DNA from: Paenibacillus sp. FSL K6-1330
GTDB lineage: Bacteria; Bacillota; Bacilli; Paenibacillales; Paenibacillaceae
DNA length: 64,000 nucleotides
Assembly: GCF_037976825.1 (NCBI RefSeq)
Contig: NZ_CP150269.1
Location: 1,159,501-1,223,500, forward strand
Reading direction: 5' to 3'
The position numbers and the translations under genes were made by a program. Below are positions 19,373 through 28,430 of the stretch, one piece after another. Below the pieces are notes generated by a model that saw nothing but the letters and a program-made list of their open reading frames with translations, was not told where the DNA came from and made no database searches. Position 1 is the first letter of the stretch; the number at the start of each line of letters is the position of its first letter.

Positions 19373-20080
19373 GTGACGGAAGCAAAGCAGCATCATATAT
19401 TGGCGATTGGCGGACATGCGGGCGATATGGATCTTACGGCAGGAGCCGTGATCGCCAAATACACGCAGGCTGGCCACAAAGCAACGTTTCTTCACTTAAC
19501 GCCAGGGGAGAAGGGACACCCTCGTCTGACGCCGGAGGAGTACGCGAAGCAGAAGATTGACGAAGCTCACCGGTTTGCCGATATCGTTGGCGCGGATGTC
19601 CGGTTCCTTGCTTACAAGGATGCCGAGCTGCCACTCGATGAGGAAGTGAAATATCAGGTAGCGGACGTCATACGGGAAGTGAAACCCGATATCATCATTA
19701 CGCATTGGAAGGAGAGCATCCATAAGGATCACTCCAATACCCATTACATTGTAGAGGACGCCCGCTTCTATGCGGGGCTCAAGACGATTGAACGCGAGCT
19801 TCCGGCCCATTATGCCCAGCATTTATACTATGCGGACAATTGGGAGGACCCGTATGATTTTCACCCCGAGGTGTTTATCGATATTCCGGACGAAGCCTAT
19901 GAAACGTGGGTAAGAGCTATGAACGTATATGCTTATGCACGCGGGGAAACCTACGGCTTCCCGTTCATTGAATATTACAAGGCGCTTACGATTGTGAGGG
20001 GAGCTCCGGTGAACTTCAAGCGCGCCCAGGCCTTCGCTGTTCCGAGAGGCGCGTTGACCAAACGGTTACAATTTTTCTGA
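19373..20080 (+). CDS. PIG-L/LmbE family deacetylase
   Basis: 235 residues from GTG 19373, with AAGGGGAGA upstream; the ATG two bases earlier is followed at once by a stop. The zinc site is visible as GGHAGDMDL (variant of the usual HPDD) and THWKESIHKDHSNTH. Family members remove acetyl groups from N-acetylglucosamine derivatives, for example in bacillithiol synthesis. The HAGDMD form is a separate subgroup, so the substrate is open. Confidence 0.85.
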   Translation: MTEAKQHHILAIGGHAGDMDLTAGAVIAKYTQAGHKATFLHLTPGEKGHPRLTPEEYAKQKIDEAHRFADIVGADVRFLAYKDAELPLDEEVKYQVADVIREVKPDIIITHWKESIHKDHSNTHYIVEDARFYAGLKTIERELPAHYAQHLYYADNWEDPYDFHPEVFIDIPDEAYETWVRAMNVYAYARGETYGFPFIEYYKALTIVRGAPVNFKRAQAFAVPRGALTKRLQFF

Positions 20081-20160
20081 ATATATGGTTTTTAATCCAA
20101 TTAACTGGAATAATCGCTAACAATATCACAAAAAAATTGTGAGAAATACCAAAACATCCA

Positions 20161-20278
20161 CTGACATTATACATAACTTTTGATATAATGAGTGATGTTA
20201 CGGGGGAACACGTACGGAATCATATAGAGAATACAAACAGGAGAGGAAGTCTTCCATATGGAGGCTTCCTCTCTTTTC
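20161..20278 (+). ncRNA. Candidate small RNA or short leader transcript
   Basis: CTGACA (20161-20166), 17 bases, TATAAT (20184-20189) make a near-consensus promoter; only about 45 bases after the expected start a strong terminator begins (GAGAGGAAG/CTTCCTCTC, then TTTTCG, 20241-20278). The product would be roughly 80 nucleotides. No convincing reading frame with ribosome site lies inside. It could be an independent sRNA or an attenuated leader of the hydrolase gene about 290 bases downstream. The remaining stretch to 20567 shows nothing else. Confidence 0.5.
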
Positions 20279-20567
20279 GTTTGTCAATGGTTGAGGAAAA
20301 TGGCGACAAAGCGTTTCCGATTGCAGCCCTGGCGGAGATGCGGAAAGGTGGTTGCATTTTTTTAATTCCGTGGTATTATGTATTTAAAGAATCTTAAATT
20401 AAAGATATTAAGGCGAATTTTAGGGCAGCCTACGATGTGATTGCGGCCTAGTTTATGATGTGATTTTCAGGGCAGTCTTTAGTCCTATCGGGGTATTCCA
20501 GGGCATTCTACATTCATGTTGTAAAACGGAATCTAACCATATAAGAAATCGAAAGGAGACAATGCAA

Positions 20568-21182
20568 ATGGAACATACGCATATTTATCGCCAGGGAACT
20601 TCTCCCGAGGCACCAACCTTACTATTGCTGCACGGTACGGGGGGGAACGAGGAGGATTTGCTGCCGCTGGCCGAGATGGTCTCGCCCGCATCGAATGTGC
20701 TCGGTGTCCGCGGGAACGTGCTGGAGAACGGCATGCCGAGATTTTTCCGTCGTCTGGCTGAAGGCGTGTTTGACGTAGAAGATCTCGTAAAACGTACGCA
20801 GGATCTGAATGAATTCCTGAACTGGGCAGCTGACGAATATGGTTTTGACCGCAGCCGTATTGTAGCGGTTGGGTATTCGAACGGCGCCAATATTGCCGCC
20901 AGCCTGCTGTTCCACGAAGGAGATGCGCTGCAAGGGGCCATTCTCCACCATCCGATGGTTCCGCTGCGGGATAAGACCTTACCGGATTTGACTGGCGTTC
21001 CCGTCTTCATCGCCGCCGGTCGGCGTGATCCAATGTGCACCCCTCAGGAGAGTGAGGATCTGAATGAACTTCTTAGCGCGGCAGGTGCGGACGTGAAGCT
21101 TCATTGGGAGAACGGGGGGCATCAGCTCAGCCGCGCAGAGGTTGGGATGGCTGCGGCTTGGTTTAAGGAGAAGTTCCAATAA
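20568..21182 (+). CDS. mhqD: MhqD-like alpha/beta hydrolase (carboxylesterase family)
   Basis: 204 residues from ATG 20568, nine bases after AAAGGAG; an ATG at 20562 is too close to it. Catalytic triad: Ser in GYSNGAN, Asp in GRRDPMC, His in GGHQLSR. The run LLLHGTGGNEEDLLPLAEM and VRGNVLENGMPRFF closely match B. subtilis MhqD, a hydrolase of the quinone/catechol stress regulon (from memory). DoxX-type and extradiol-dioxygenase genes, also typical of such regulons, occur further on. A terminator follows at 21247. Confidence 0.8.
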   Translation: MEHTHIYRQGTSPEAPTLLLLHGTGGNEEDLLPLAEMVSPASNVLGVRGNVLENGMPRFFRRLAEGVFDVEDLVKRTQDLNEFLNWAADEYGFDRSRIVAVGYSNGANIAASLLFHEGDALQGAILHHPMVPLRDKTLPDLTGVPVFIAAGRRDPMCTPQESEDLNELLSAAGADVKLHWENGGHQLSRAEVGMAAAWFKEKFQ

Positions 21183-21246
21183 TATAAAGACGGATACTTT
21201 TCTCGGCACTGCTCCAAAAAGTAAAAATGAAAACCAATATGATCAA

Positions 21247-21277
21247 AATACCGTCAAAACGTTGGCGGTATTTTTTT
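21247..21277 (+). terminator. Terminator of the MhqD-like gene
   Basis: AATACCG/CGGTATT stem with a 12-base loop and seven Ts. Confidence 0.85.
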
Positions 21278-21332
21278 ATATACTTAACCCAATCGAAAAA
21301 TAAACAATCGAGGGGGGCCGACATGGCAAACG

Positions 21333-21509
21333 ATGGAGATGAAGAAACCTGCTCCGCAAACGACGGGCAGGCACAAGCCCCGAGGTTTTTTGCAGGCGAG
21401 CGAGAATGCATGGGAAATCGCATTTGTAAGCCCGATGCTGATCGGGGTCATCATTTTGGTGCTGTTCCCGATATTGGCTACGCTTGTGCTGGGGTTTGCC
21501 GATTCATGA
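21333..21509 (+). pseudogene. N-terminal fragment of a MalF-type sugar ABC permease
   Basis: The frame from ATG 21333 gives 58 residues: a polar start, then ASENAWEIAFVSPMLIG and VIILVLFPILATLVLGFAD, the first membrane helix typical of CUT1 sugar permeases, ending at a TGA. The rest of the permease (about 240 residues) and its partners are missing; unrelated sequence and ilvA follow. It is a remnant of a deleted operon. The other overlapping frames have no such similarity. Confidence 0.7.
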
Positions 21510-21710
21510 TTCCGAGGGAAGGTCCGATCCTTCATAGCCATATACGGGTGTCAGCTGTGCATCCCGGCTAATGCTTGTTGCGAAAATGACTCTTTTACGA
21601 AAGCTTGCCAGAAAAGGGCGAGATATTTTCATGAAAAGTGATACAATGATAGAAATACGTAAATAAGGGTAGCGGAAGGATCAACGTTTACCTGGCAGCG
21701 AAGTGGGAGT

Positions 21711-22988
21711 GTGATCGAGAGAATGGAAGAGACGTATACGGCAAAACGGGCAGTCAGCATGGAGGACATCGTACGCGCACACCACGTGCTTCGTGAAGTG
21801 ATCGTGCGGACACCGCTGCAGCGGGACGCTGTGCTATCGGCAAAGTATGACTGCGAAGTGTATTTGAAACGCGAGGACTTGCAGGTGGTTCGCTCCTTCA
21901 AGATCCGTGGCGCTTACAATATGATTCGCAGCTTGTCGGATGAGGAACGGGGCAACGGAATTGTGTGCGCCAGTGCGGGAAACCATGCGCAGGGGGTAGC
22001 TTTCTCCTGTAATGCGCTGAATATTAAAGGCAAGATTTATATGCCAAGTACGACCCCGAATCAGAAGGTGAAGCAGGTGAAGCGTTTTGGCGGGGGCAGT
22101 GTTGAGGTCATTCTGATAGGGGATACCTTTGACGATGCTTATGCTGAAGCGATCAAGGCCTGCGATGAGTATGGCATGACCTTTATTCACCCGTTTGATG
22201 AAGCGAAGATTATCGCGGGCAATGGCACGATCGGGATGGAGGTTATGGAGGAGCTGGACGCACCGGATTATATGTTTGTTACTATTGGCGGTGGGGGTCT
22301 TGCCGCAGGCGTGGCAACGTATGTCAAAACCGTCAGCCCAGCGACACAAGTCATTGGCGTTGAACCGCTTGGGGCCGCATCCATGATCGAATCCAAGAAG
22401 CAGGGCGAGGTCGTCACGATGCATGAGATCGACAAATTCGTGGATGGCGCCGCCGTGAAGCGTGTCGGACAGCTGACTTATGATATATGTTGCGAGTTGG
22501 TCGATGACATCGTGACGGTTCCGGAAGGAAAAGCCTGCACCACCATTCTGGAACTGTATAACGAGAATGCGATCGTTGTCGAGCCTGCCGGGTCGCTGGC
22601 CGTGGCTGCGCTGGATATGAATCGGGACCGGATTCGCGGAAAAACGGTGGTATGCATCATCAGCGGCGGCAATAACGATATCGACCGGATGCAGGAAATC
22701 AAGGAGCGCTCCTTAATATATGAAGGGCTGAAGCATTACTTCATGATTAACTTCCCGCAGCGTGCGGGAGCACTCCGCGAGTTTCTGGAAGAAGTGCTAG
22801 GTCCAGACGACGATATCGCACGCTTTGAATACACGAAGAAGCATAACAAGGAAGACGGACCTGCCCTGGTGGGCATCGAGCTGTTAAGGCCCGAGGATTA
22901 CGGTCCGCTGGTAGAGCGGATGCAGCGCAAGGGTCTGGATTATACGGAGCTTAACAAGAACATGAACCTGTTCAATCTGCTGATTTAA
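21711..22988 (+). CDS. ilvA: Threonine ammonia-lyase (threonine deaminase)
   Basis: 425 residues from GTG 21711 (ATG 21723 is an equally possible start). PLP lysine in SFKIRGAYN (Lys64), the substrate/PLP loops CASAGNHAQG and TIGGGGLAAG, and SGGNND close to the end of the catalytic domain; a C-terminal ACT-like regulatory part of about 90 residues follows (HYFMINFPQRAGALREF). It converts threonine to 2-oxobutyrate for isoleucine synthesis in the cytoplasm. Stands alone, with a terminator downstream; no T-box leader was recognised upstream. Confidence 0.93.
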   Translation: MIERMEETYTAKRAVSMEDIVRAHHVLREVIVRTPLQRDAVLSAKYDCEVYLKREDLQVVRSFKIRGAYNMIRSLSDEERGNGIVCASAGNHAQGVAFSCNALNIKGKIYMPSTTPNQKVKQVKRFGGGSVEVILIGDTFDDAYAEAIKACDEYGMTFIHPFDEAKIIAGNGTIGMEVMEELDAPDYMFVTIGGGGLAAGVATYVKTVSPATQVIGVEPLGAASMIESKKQGEVVTMHEIDKFVDGAAVKRVGQLTYDICCELVDDIVTVPEGKACTTILELYNENAIVVEPAGSLAVAALDMNRDRIRGKTVVCIISGGNNDIDRMQEIKERSLIYEGLKHYFMINFPQRAGALREFLEEVLGPDDDIARFEYTKKHNKEDGPALVGIELLRPEDYGPLVERMQRKGLDYTELNKNMNLFNLLI

Positions 22989-23007
22989 GAGGCACAGACC
23001 ACGATCA

Positions 23008-23047
23008 AAAGCCGGATTCTCCTATAAACGGGAATCCGGCTTTTTTT
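23008..23047. terminator. Bidirectional terminator between ilvA and the convergent gene
   Basis: AAAGCCGGATTC/GAATCCGGCTTT stem with T-runs on both strands. Confidence 0.88.
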
Positions 23048-23109
23048 CATACCTATTCATTAGGTTGGTGATCCTGCTGAACATAGGGAATGGTTTGTAG
23101 TTCGTTCGT

Positions 23110-24048
23110 CTAGTCGAGCGGAACCGCCTTCGCACGATACTGCTCAACCTCCTGGGTCAACTTGTCCTTGTTGCTCTCAAGTACTTCAGACCAGGACTTC
23201 AGCTTTTTCAGAAGAGCGCTTTTGGAGACGGCGTCGCTGTCCTTAAGGACGTTATCGAAGGCTTGCCCCACTTCCGGATCGAGCAGATTGTCCTCGTACT
23301 TGAACAGTGGCGTATTGTTGTAGCCATAGAATAAGCTTAGCTCGGTAAAACGAAGCTTCAGCTTCACATCAGCGGCCCGGTTTGATTTGGGATATGCCGT
23401 GATAAAAGCCTCCTGCGAAAGTCCGCGTTCAATGACCTCGGACCAAGGGATGACCAAGGCCGCATCACTGACCGCAGGCTTCTCGGACTCCACGATCATG
23501 ATGTCGATATAGGCTTGAAGATCCTTATTAATGTAAGGCTTGTATGGTTTCAGTGTCGTATAGTCAATAATCGGGAAGATGACGCCTTCGGTCGTATACA
23601 GTCTGTAGCCGCTGTCTCGCAGGTTGATGAGCACCTTGCGCAGCGTGTCGTCCTTGGCTTTGTTAATGGTGGTGTTAATCGGCTCCCCGTATTTGTACAG
23701 GTTCATCAGTTTATCCTGAATGCCGATTTCATACACCTTGTCGGTTTTTGCCGGGAGCGCATCATTCATCGCGTTCTCCAGTTTGAGCACCAGCATGGTC
23801 GCCTGATACGTGGTTACGCTGCGGATATGCTTGGTGATGTAAGACTTGGCATAAGCCACATCGGATTCCTTCAGCAGTTTACTGGCTTTGTTGTACACCG
23901 CATTGCCGAAGGCGGTAGCTATGCTTGAGACGGCGGTTGAACTAGCTTGGGATACGGATGCAGTTGCTGCGTTAGCGATGACGCCGGTCTGGATCGATAG
24001 AATAAGTGCAAGGATGGCAGCAATCGCGGATTTTTTGGATTTTGACAT
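23110..24048 (-). CDS. Secreted protein of unknown function
   Basis: 312 residues from the ATG at 24048, which has GGAGGAA in place. A Sec signal peptide with Ala-rich cleavage region (IANAATAS, about residue 27) is followed by a largely helical, Lys/Asp/Leu-rich body without recognisable motif. It is probably extracellular or cell-wall associated. Single-gene transcript converging on ilvA. I do not recognise the family. Confidence 0.75.
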   Translation of the reverse strand: MSKSKKSAIAAILALILSIQTGVIANAATASVSQASSTAVSSIATAFGNAVYNKASKLLKESDVAYAKSYITKHIRSVTTYQATMLVLKLENAMNDALPAKTDKVYEIGIQDKLMNLYKYGEPINTTINKAKDDTLRKVLINLRDSGYRLYTTEGVIFPIIDYTTLKPYKPYINKDLQAYIDIMIVESEKPAVSDAALVIPWSEVIERGLSQEAFITAYPKSNRAADVKLKLRFTELSLFYGYNNTPLFKYEDNLLDPEVGQAFDNVLKDSDAVSKSALLKKLKSWSEVLESNKDKLTQEVEQYRAKAVPLD

Positions 24049-24174
24049 ATATATTCCTCCCTTACCACACATTACTCTTATCCTATCATCTTCTATAGAA
24101 CATTAGTTTACATTGATCGAAAAAATATTAAAGATTTTGTTAAGCTCCGGCCGCAAATCCATGACGAGTTTGTA

Positions 24175-24837
24175 TTATTTGCTCGAAAAAAGCAGTTTCG
24201 TCCCGGCGATTCCGACCAGGAATATGACGAGACTGATCCATGGCGCTATTGTCAGAACCGGCAGCAGCCGTCCCAGCCACACGCCGGCTACCAGAATCAA
24301 TACGGTGATGGCGACATAAATTCCCATATTGCGAACATTAATCTTGCGCTTGTCCTCCTCCGGCTTGAAGGTGTCGCTCTTCATCCATCTTAACAATGCG
24401 TGGATAAGCACATAGGAACCGCCTGCTATCAAAATCAGGGTGGAAATACGTACCTGCGTCATGCGCTCAACCGGCCCTCCGGCCCACATCGTGATGAATC
24501 CGACCAGCGCTTGGACGAAGAAAAACCAGGTTAAGGCAATCCAAGGGATCATGAAATGGTATTGGAGACTGCTCAGGCCTTTTATTTTTGGCAGCTGCTC
24601 CACGAGCTCCTTGCAGTAGGATTCGGGATCGCTTCCGAACACATCCTCGGCGCTCCTGCCCTTGGCTTGGGCATCCAGCAGGTGCTGGGCGATTTCAAGC
24701 AGCAGTTCCTCGCCTTTTTGCTCCTGCACGAAGCTGCTGCGGATATAGACCACCATGTCTTGGTAATAGCTAAGATTGTCAGGCGTCATGGCATCCTGGA
24801 GTCGGTTGTTCTCTTTGATCATCTGTTTGGTATTCAT
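24175..24837 (-). CDS. HAAS-type membrane protein paired with a PadR regulator
   Basis: 220 residues from ATG 24837, placed nine bases after GGAGG (a GTG six bases earlier is too close). The N-terminal half is a helical HAAS/DUF1129-like domain (residues about 1-90), then four predicted membrane helices. Such proteins are usually co-transcribed with PadR regulators, here overlapping by a few bases, and are thought to sense or transmit membrane signals. No function is known. Confidence 0.78.
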   Translation of the reverse strand: MNTKQMIKENNRLQDAMTPDNLSYYQDMVVYIRSSFVQEQKGEELLLEIAQHLLDAQAKGRSAEDVFGSDPESYCKELVEQLPKIKGLSSLQYHFMIPWIALTWFFFVQALVGFITMWAGGPVERMTQVRISTLILIAGGSYVLIHALLRWMKSDTFKPEEDKRKINVRNMGIYVAITVLILVAGVWLGRLLPVLTIAPWISLVIFLVGIAGTKLLFSSK

Positions 24838-24839
24838 CT

Positions 24840-25175
24840 TCACTGTCCTCCACGGGTAAGAATATGGTCCACACTATCTTTAAGCGTTCCCCAATGTTCC
24901 TTGAATTGTTGAAGAACATGCAGACCTTTATCGGTCAGATTGTAATATTTACGGGGCGGTCCCCCGGCACCGGGCGCAGGCCGCAGTGTCCCTTCGATAA
25001 GCTGGTCTTTCTGCATACGAAGCAGCAGGGGATAAATGCTGCCTTCGCTTACAAACGTTAGTCCGCTGTCTTCCAGCAGCGTGCTAATCTCATAACCATA
25101 TACCTCCCGATGCTCCATAAGCGAGAGAATGCAGCCTTCGAGAATGCCTTTTAGCATTTGACTTTGGGTGGTCAT
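24840..25175 (-). CDS. PadR-family transcriptional regulator
   Basis: 111 residues. Winged-helix PadR fold: LKGILEGCILSLMEHREVYGYEI, then LLEDSGLTFVSEGSIYPLLLRMQKDQLIEG and PRKYYNLTDKG. It should bind a short inverted repeat in its own upstream region (candidates at 25208-25218 and 25407-25461) and regulate the operon with the HAAS protein. AAGGAGGA lies 12 bases upstream of the ATG. Confidence 0.88.
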   Translation of the reverse strand: MTTQSQMLKGILEGCILSLMEHREVYGYEISTLLEDSGLTFVSEGSIYPLLLRMQKDQLIEGTLRPAPGAGGPPRKYYNLTDKGLHVLQQFKEHWGTLKDSVDHILTRGGQ

Positions 25176-25207
25176 GAATGGGGTTATCCTCCTTCAAGTA
25201 TATTGCT

Positions 25208-25461
25208 ATGCAAGGTAGAGGGGCGCATTTAGGCTGGGCTGCAAATGAGAATGATAAATGCCGAGTGACGAATTGACAGTGATGTCGGATGAGAATGACA
25301 ATGGCAACGGCAATAGTGAATGGCAATTTGCAATGACAATGGCGAATTACAATTGTGAATAACGAATAGCAAAACCTTGATCCCTACAAAACGGACGTCC
25401 CTTTCAGCTACCTTGTTATGCAATATATCATACCAGCAGCATACTTGCAATGCAAGGTAGC
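25208..25461. promoter_or_regulatory. Candidate PadR operators (TGCAAGGTAG repeats)
   Basis: ATGCAAGGTAG occurs at 25208-25218; GCTACCTTG (25407) and CAAGGTAGC (25453) form an inverted pair about 40 bases apart, again with ATGCAA. Three copies of one motif upstream of padR make autoregulation likely. Between them lies an odd CAATGNCAATGGC-type low-complexity stretch. Confidence 0.5.
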
Positions 25462-25587
25462 GTAAATAATCCATGTCGTATTCGTGAACCAGGTATAATT
25501 CTGCCGTTCCTATTTCACAATAATAAGCATTCTGAAGCAATAGACGACCCTCTAAACATTTAGGGGTAAGAAGGAGGAGTTCTTTAG

Positions 25588-25842
25588 GTGAGTGCTAACT
25601 TTTATGACGATGAATTGCATGGTGGAGACGCTGTGCCGGCCAATGGGCAAGAGGTTGTCGCAGGCAGCAGTACAGCGGATGGGATATTTGGCCAGCCTGA
25701 AGGGGGATACACCTCCGGGGATGATGAAACGGATCTTTCCGCATCAAGCTTATGGGAGAACGACCCCATTGGGAAGACCTGGATGAATGATTGGAGCGGA
25801 CGAGAAGAGACCCATGCGATGTTTCGCCAGAGCTATGAGTAA
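25588..25842 (+). CDS. Small acidic hypothetical protein
   Basis: 84 residues from GTG 25588 behind an excellent GAAGGAGGAG site. Strongly acidic, Gly/Asp/Ser-rich, no membrane segment, ending ETHAMFRQSYE. Not recognised. The ribosome site argues for a real gene. Confidence 0.6.
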   Translation: MSANFYDDELHGGDAVPANGQEVVAGSSTADGIFGQPEGGYTSGDDETDLSASSLWENDPIGKTWMNDWSGREETHAMFRQSYE

Positions 25843-26228
25843 GGCTGAAGGTGCGGTGTGAAAGCTGATGAAGATTGAAGTGGACAAAATAAGACGCATG
25901 CTGGGGTTTGCAAAGCCGTGAGTGGAGGTTGAATGGTTCGGAGAACTGGGCGGAACTATAGTTTAGGAGAACGATGTCACGTTTGTCTATTGTATAAGTA
26001 GAGGTTGAATGGTCTGTGCTTCATAACCGATGGAGCTTTAGTAGAAGGCTGAATTACTGAATACAGCCGATTTCTACATGCATCTCACATTGCATTGTAG
26101 CTCACCGTCTGCCATTTGCGTTGACAATCCATAATCACGATGCTAAGATAGGTTTATCTAATTCATATTAAACTTATCGGAATTGTTAATATTATGATTA
26201 AGGCGTGTTATCGCAAGGAGGAATCGGC
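25843..26228. other. Intergenic stretch without recognisable gene
   Basis: Three loose copies of AGGTTGAATGG/AGGCTGAAT are seen at about 25925, 26005 and 26046. No promoter or gene is convincing. Confidence 0.4.
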
Positions 26229-27056
26229 ATGGAGCGGCAAATTACAATCCGGCATAATCAAGAAGAACTTACGGCAACCATCCATTACCCGTTGAAGGAA
26301 GCGGCCCAAGGAGGCAGGTGCAATCGGGTACCGTTGGTCATCATCTGCCACGGCTTTGTTGGAAGCCGGATCGGCGTGGACCGGCTGTTTGTCAAAACGG
26401 CGCGTGAGTTTGCCGATGACGGGTACATGGTAATCCGGTTCGATTATATCGGATGCGGGGAGAGCTCTGGCAATTACGGAAGCGAGGGGCTCGACTCGAT
26501 GATTGCCCAGACGCGTTCCGTTCTCGATTATGGACTCAGCTGTGCCGATGTCGATCCGACGCGCATCACACTCATCGGACATAGCTTGGGTGGCGCTGTC
26601 GCCCTGCAGACCGCCGTTCGTGACCGGCGGGTGAAGAATCTGATTCTGTGGTCTGCGGTAGGTTATCCGTTCAACGATATTGTCAAAATCACTGGTCGCG
26701 ATGTGTACGACACCTCTGTTAAGTCGGGAACCGCTGATTATTTGGGATACTCGTTTACCCCGGTCTTTTTCGATTCGTTGGCACAGGGTCAGCCTTTCCA
26801 GGAAGCGATCAAGTTTACGGGCAATGTGCTGGTGATACATGGTACCTCAGATGAAGTCATTCCGGTCGATTACGCATTTTTGTATCAAAAAGTGTTCTGG
26901 ATGCGCCAGGAAGGCCGCTGTGATAAGGAGATCATCTTCCAAGCCGATCACACGTATTCCGCCGGGCCTCAGCGCGAGCTGCTCCTAGAGCGGACACGGG
27001 ATTGGTTGAACGAACAGGAGAACATTCAGCAGGAGTGGCAGCACTGGATGATTTAA
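26229..27056 (+). CDS. Alpha/beta hydrolase (esterase/lipase family)
   Basis: 275 residues from ATG 26229 with AAGGAGG upstream. Oxyanion region ICHGFVGSR, nucleophile Ser in GHSLGG, Asp in HGTSDEVIP and His in ADHTYS form the triad. Cytoplasmic, resembling cinnamoyl/acyl esterases of the YtmA/peptidase S9-like group. The dioxygenase gene follows after 77 bases; a shared aromatic-compound role is possible but unproved. Confidence 0.85.
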   Translation: MERQITIRHNQEELTATIHYPLKEAAQGGRCNRVPLVIICHGFVGSRIGVDRLFVKTAREFADDGYMVIRFDYIGCGESSGNYGSEGLDSMIAQTRSVLDYGLSCADVDPTRITLIGHSLGGAVALQTAVRDRRVKNLILWSAVGYPFNDIVKITGRDVYDTSVKSGTADYLGYSFTPVFFDSLAQGQPFQEAIKFTGNVLVIHGTSDEVIPVDYAFLYQKVFWMRQEGRCDKEIIFQADHTYSAGPQRELLLERTRDWLNEQENIQQEWQHWMI

Positions 27057-27133
27057 GGGAGTTATTTGGCATATTGGGCGATTTAACGGTACAATAGAGT
27101 TGTCCCTTGATTTTGAAGCTGGAGGTGGCATCG

Positions 27134-27910
27134 ATGACGTTACCTGCTTTATTTATTGCCCATGGTTCGCCGATGATGGCCCTGGAGGACAACGAGTACA
27201 CCCGCTTCCTTGAGCAATTGGGGCGGGAGCTGCCTGTACCTAGAGGCATAGCGGTATTTTCTGCCCATTGGGACGATCCGGATCAGCGGCTGACTGAAGA
27301 TGCAGTGCATGGCACGATGCATGATTTTTACGGATTTCCGGAGGAAATGTACCAGATCACGTATCCTGCCCCAGGCAGTGCGGAGCTGGCTGCTCAGATT
27401 CGTCAGCGTTTTGAGGCAAGTAATCTGCATGCCAAAGCCGTGACTGGCCGTGGACTGGACCATGGGGTATGGGTCATTCTGCGCAAAATGTACCCCGATG
27501 CGAATATTCCTGTGGTGGCCTTGTCTGTGGACTCCAAGCGCTCGCCACACGAACAATATTCCATCGGTACGATGCTGTCCGATTTGCGTGAGGAAGGCAT
27601 CCTGATTATCGGGAGCGGCGGTTTGGTGCACAATCTGCGGATGGTGCATGAGAGCGATGAGCCTGATGAATGGGCGGCTGCATTCGATGAATGGATCGCG
27701 AAGCAGCTGACGGAATGGAATCTGAATAATTTGTTTGCGTTTGACAAAAAAGCGCCTCATGCCAGCGATGCGGTCCCATCTTATGGACGGGAGCATTTTG
27801 TCCCTTTGTTCTATGCAATGGGTGCTGCCGATACCGGCCGCAAGGCAAAACGATTGTTTCAATCTTACCAATATGGCAGTTTGAGTCTGAACTGCTGGTC
27901 ATTCGAATAA
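27134..27910 (+). CDS. Class III extradiol ring-cleavage dioxygenase (DODA/LigB type)
   Basis: 258 residues from ATG 27134, preceded by GGAGGTGG. Metal-binding and active-site histidines are seen in IAHGSPM, FSAHWDD, HDFYGFP and GLDHGVWV. The family includes 4,5-DOPA dioxygenase and YgiD, which open catechol rings with an iron or zinc centre. The substrate is unknown. A terminator follows immediately. Confidence 0.87.
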   Translation: MTLPALFIAHGSPMMALEDNEYTRFLEQLGRELPVPRGIAVFSAHWDDPDQRLTEDAVHGTMHDFYGFPEEMYQITYPAPGSAELAAQIRQRFEASNLHAKAVTGRGLDHGVWVILRKMYPDANIPVVALSVDSKRSPHEQYSIGTMLSDLREEGILIIGSGGLVHNLRMVHESDEPDEWAAAFDEWIAKQLTEWNLNNLFAFDKKAPHASDAVPSYGREHFVPLFYAMGAADTGRKAKRLFQSYQYGSLSLNCWSFE

Positions 27911-27914
27911 TGAG

Positions 27915-27946
27915 ATGCCGGGCTTGGATCACAAGCTCGGCTTTTG
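27915..27946 (+). terminator. Terminator after the dioxygenase gene
   Basis: CCGGGCTTG/CAAGCTCGG imperfect stem followed by CTTTTGTTG. Confidence 0.7.
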
Positions 27947-28045
27947 TTGTGTTAGAGGGGATTGTGTGTGGGATTTTCGTTGGCAGCGAGTCGGGGCAGA
28001 TGTCTGTGGGGAGAAGCAGAAGATAGTGGGGGGCGTTATTGGGTA

Positions 28046-28430
28046 ACCAGTGTACTTAGTCAGTCCGTCGGCGGCCCGGCAAATATCGGACCTCAGATCC
28101 GCTATTTTCGTAATCGGCATGATATTGCGAGGTTTATCGGACACAGAATCCGTTAAGTTGCAGATCAGTGCACTTGCTCAGACCGTAGGAGCGGCAGTAT
28201 TGGACCTCAGATCCGCTATTTTTGCTATACGCACGGTATTGCGGGAGTTATCGGACACACGATCCGTTAAGTTGCAGATCAGTGCACTTGCTCAGACCGT
28301 AGGGGCGGCAGTATCGGACCTCAGATCCGTTATTTTCGCTATCGGCACGATATTGCGGGGGTTATCGGACACACGATCCGTTAAGTTGCGGATAATCGGC
28401 AAAATGATGGCCTATTTCGGTGAATAACGG
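28046..28430. repeat. 114-bp tandem repeats with palindromic ends
   Basis: Three copies of a 114-base unit are anchored on GGACCTCAGATCCG at 28088, 28202 and 28316. The period is a multiple of three, so a 125-codon frame stays open, but there is no ribosome site and the frame simply repeats; I regard it as non-coding. The third copy continues into the element repeated at 28610. Confidence 0.8.

Noticed and set aside
21661..21710. Possible T-box leader before ilvA
   Set aside because: No AGGGTGGNACCGCG-like sequence or antiterminator hairpin was found in the available upstream stretch.
28050..28427. 125-codon open frame with three 38-residue repeats
   Set aside because: The frame stays open only because the DNA repeat period is 114; there is no ribosome site and the same DNA recurs elsewhere as intergenic repeat.
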